Source: Panagrolaimus kolymaensis
Lineage: Eukaryota; Nematoda; Chromadorea; Rhabditida; Panagrolaimidae
Length of the DNA: 64,000 bases
Assembly (NCBI GenBank): GCA_028622995.1
Contig: JAJQJQ010000005.1
Coordinates: 7,068,001 to 7,132,000 of the forward strand
Reading direction: 5' to 3'
Shown here: piece after piece, positions 62,300 to 64,000 of the stretch
How positions within the stretch are numbered: position 1 is the stretch's first letter
Layout of the letters: each line of letters starts with the position of its first letter
Made by a program: the position numbers and the translations under genes
The notes under the pieces: generated by a model
Told to the model about the DNA's origin: nothing
Seen by the model: the letters and a program-made list of their open reading frames with translations, nothing else
Database searches by the model: none

Positions 62300-62575
62300 A
62301 TGGATGCGGCAAATTTTACACTCGGCCTTCATACAATGGTATCTGCTCTTCCGACTACTGAACTTGTCAAGCTTCTCCAGCATGGTATGAACGAACTCCA
62401 CAAAGATGAACGTCATCTTGAAAATTCGCCTTATGGGATGGTAAGTTCTTTTTTTCGCTCTTTATATGCTGACTATTAATTTTAGAACTCGCTTGAAACC
62501 ACACGAAGCTTCGCTGCATGGTCTAAACAGAACGGTGAAAAGCTTATGGAAAAGCTTATTAACAAAAACTATTAA
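62300..62575 (+). CDS. small orphan protein, 76 residues
   Basis: Two exons, 62300-62440 and 62486-62575, with a clean GTAAGT...TTTTAG intron. The product starts MDAANFTLGLHTMVSAL and ends MEKLINKNY; it is a helical, charged protein with no signal peptide or membrane segment. TTTTTTAG ends at 62296, three bases before the ATG, so a spliced leader could be added there. The codons use more C-ending synonyms (GGC, CTC, CTT, AAG, AAC) than the neighbouring CPSF3 fragment, which suggests an independent, well-expressed gene. AATAAA is at 62611-62616. The same exon also joins in phase to the CPSF3 fragment through the preceding GTA codon. The family is not recognised. Confidence 0.65.
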
Positions 62576-62673
62576 TTTTTATTTTTGTTTTTGATTATTT
62601 TGTTCTGAAAAATAAAGATGTTATTGTCTATTCATGTTTTTGTTTTCTTCTCTTTTTTTGATTTTCGGACTGC

Positions 62674-62805
62674 TTACGGAAATTTCAAGATGTCCTTTTT
62701 GGTATTCATTTTTAATGCTTTCGGTTGATTATTCTCATTGCACACACAACTGTATCTGGTCAAAGAAAAGAATTCTGCCTTTTGAATTCTTTGTTGATTA
62801 TCCAT
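62674..62805 (-). repeat. copy 2 of the repeated short reading frame
   Basis: A 43-codon frame, open from ATG at 62805 to TAA at 62674-62676, homologous to the plus-strand copy at 55463-55600. Here codon 8 is CAA rather than a stop. It lies just downstream, in the minus direction, of the decayed retroelement frame that ends at 62816, after a poly-A/T tract. Its relation to that element is not proven. Confidence 0.55.
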
Positions 62806-62815
62806 TTTTTTTTTT

Positions 62816-64000
62816 TTACTTTTTGTTGTTACTTTCGATGTATCTATCCATCGTGGGATCCCCATTTCCTTTGAACTTAGTTTTCACAGATTGTAAGTTC
62901 CTTACAACTGCTTTGCTTTTATTGTGAGAATTTGCTTTGAAACTTCGACCAACTTCAGTGCTTCGCTTTTCACAAAAACTTTGTCCAAGCTTAGCTACAT
63001 GATGATTATTTTCGACAACTTTGAAATCGAAATGACTGAAACCACGAGCTTTTTGAATTTTTTCTTTAGGTGTTGCTAATTTTTCACGATGAGCATAATC
63101 GACACTTGATCCACCTTTCACATCTTGTCCAGATGCTACTAACTTTCCGCGACGAGGACATTGCTTTCCTTTTACCTTCCCTTGCATGTGACTTACATGC
63201 ACCTTCACATTCTCTTTGGCTTTACATGGAATAACTTCAAGCATATTCAAAAATTTAGCTTTTTGATCAACTTTGTCTTTCCGTCACATCTTCAACTAGC
63301 TCATCCAATTTCTTCCAAACAAGGAAATCCCTTGCTTAACAACAGTAAGACATAGCTTCTTACACTCATGTTTGACCTTTACTTCAACTTCGCATATACC
63401 AAGAATCTTAATGTTACTTATGCCATTGTAACTTTGAAGATAAAAATTTGCTTCATGCAACTTTGGTTTCCCCAAAATGCTCCATACCTTCTTGTTGACC
63501 ACTGTCATCGCTGCACCGGTGTCATACTAAAACTTTAATTTGCGATTGTTTATCTGGCACTGAACCATGATTGGTGGCACATATTCTTGCATGTTTTCCA
63601 TTTCTGACAAAACCGTTAGCAATCCAAACGGATCGACATGACGAGCACATTCTTCATTTACATATCTAATCTTCGGCTTTGGTCTATCTCCCTCCCCGGA
63701 AGATGAAGAGCTTCCATTTCCATAAGAATGCCTCTTATTATTCTCGCAACATCGAGCATAATGTCCTATGCTTTTGCATTTGTTGCATTTTCGATCCTTT
63801 GCAGGACAATTTCCACGAACTTTTTGATGGATCCCATCGCAATACTTGCATTTGTTGTAACCATGGCCGATTACATTCATATCGTAGACATTTGAAGCGC
63901 TTGCTCCACCTTTGATAATCTGTGTTGGGCTTTTGCATTGTTCGAAGCTCATGGTCAATTCCCGAGCTTGGTTCATTGATGTAAGTTCATTCGAAGGTGT
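62816..64000 (-). mobile_element. decayed LTR-retrotransposon gag-protease fragment
   Basis: One minus-strand frame runs in from the right window edge to a stop at 62816, broken by TAG at 63527-63529, TAG at 63296-63298 and TGA at about 63284-63286. The first part carries two zinc knuckles (CKYCDGIH...C and CNKCKSIGHYARCC), as in nucleocapsid domains of Ty3/gypsy elements. Directly after the first TAG comes the aspartic protease signature DTGAAMTVV and a closing LFGRNW. The segment 63283-62816 is basic, with no recognisable reverse transcriptase, RNase H or integrase, so pol is missing here. No LTR was recognised. The start of gag lies outside the window. It is an old, non-functional insertion. 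Confidence 0.8.

Overview
The window is eukaryotic and almost certainly nematode nuclear DNA. Genes are split by tiny introns, mostly 45-60 bases. Their 5' sites are usually GTAAGT-like or GTTTGT and their 3' sites are TTTCAG or TTTTTAG. Several start codons lie 10-60 bases downstream of an unpaired TTTNNAG acceptor, the usual sign of spliced-leader addition. Nematode-typical families are present (secreted DUF148/SXP-RAL-2, Ly6-like, calexcitin, DUF829). The sequence is strongly A+T-rich, roughly three quarters by eye outside exons. No species call is possible; a free-living or clade IV-type nematode would fit.

Layout. 1-11 kb is compact: an unidentified exon remnant, a Ly6-like surface protein, COG4 (minus), RPB8 (plus), a degenerate coding relic, a calexcitin-like EF-hand protein, malic enzyme, and an orphan coiled-coil protein. 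10.8-25.7 kb is a long non-coding stretch leading into the AP-1 gene jun (25.8-34.5 kb), which has a 5.95-kb first intron. The jun locus carries about a dozen TGA(C/G)TCA sites. 36-46.6 kb is dense again: ORC4, a DUF829/TMEM53-like hydrolase, a TTAA-flanked palindromic MITE, SEC62, a SUZ-domain protein, TMA7, and a two-hydrophobic-segment membrane protein. 46.6-49.7 kb is non-coding. 49.7-55.4 kb holds a DUF148 secreted protein and RRP12. After a 2.8-kb gap come an SDR42E-like dehydrogenase, SUB1/PC4, a 5' fragment of CPSF3 (CPSF-73), a 76-residue orphan, and a decayed gag-protease retroelement running off the right edge.

Most genes are unrelated housekeeping functions: Golgi tethering, transcription, 3'-end processing, rRNA maturation, replication licensing and ER translocation. 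The links that do show are structural. COG4 and RPB8 share a 227-base divergent promoter. Ly6 and COG4 converge with 10 bases between their stop codons. SUB1 and the CPSF3 fragment have operon-like spacing. The SUZ gene appears to have acquired its last exon and 3'UTR from neighbouring TMA7. No CRISPR, tRNA or rRNA was found. I found no new multi-gene system; the most interesting items are the TMA7-to-SUZ exon duplication, the CPSF3 truncation or fusion, the AP-1 site enrichment at jun, two obligatory GC-AG introns, the MITE, and a repeated 40-odd-codon reading frame of unknown origin.
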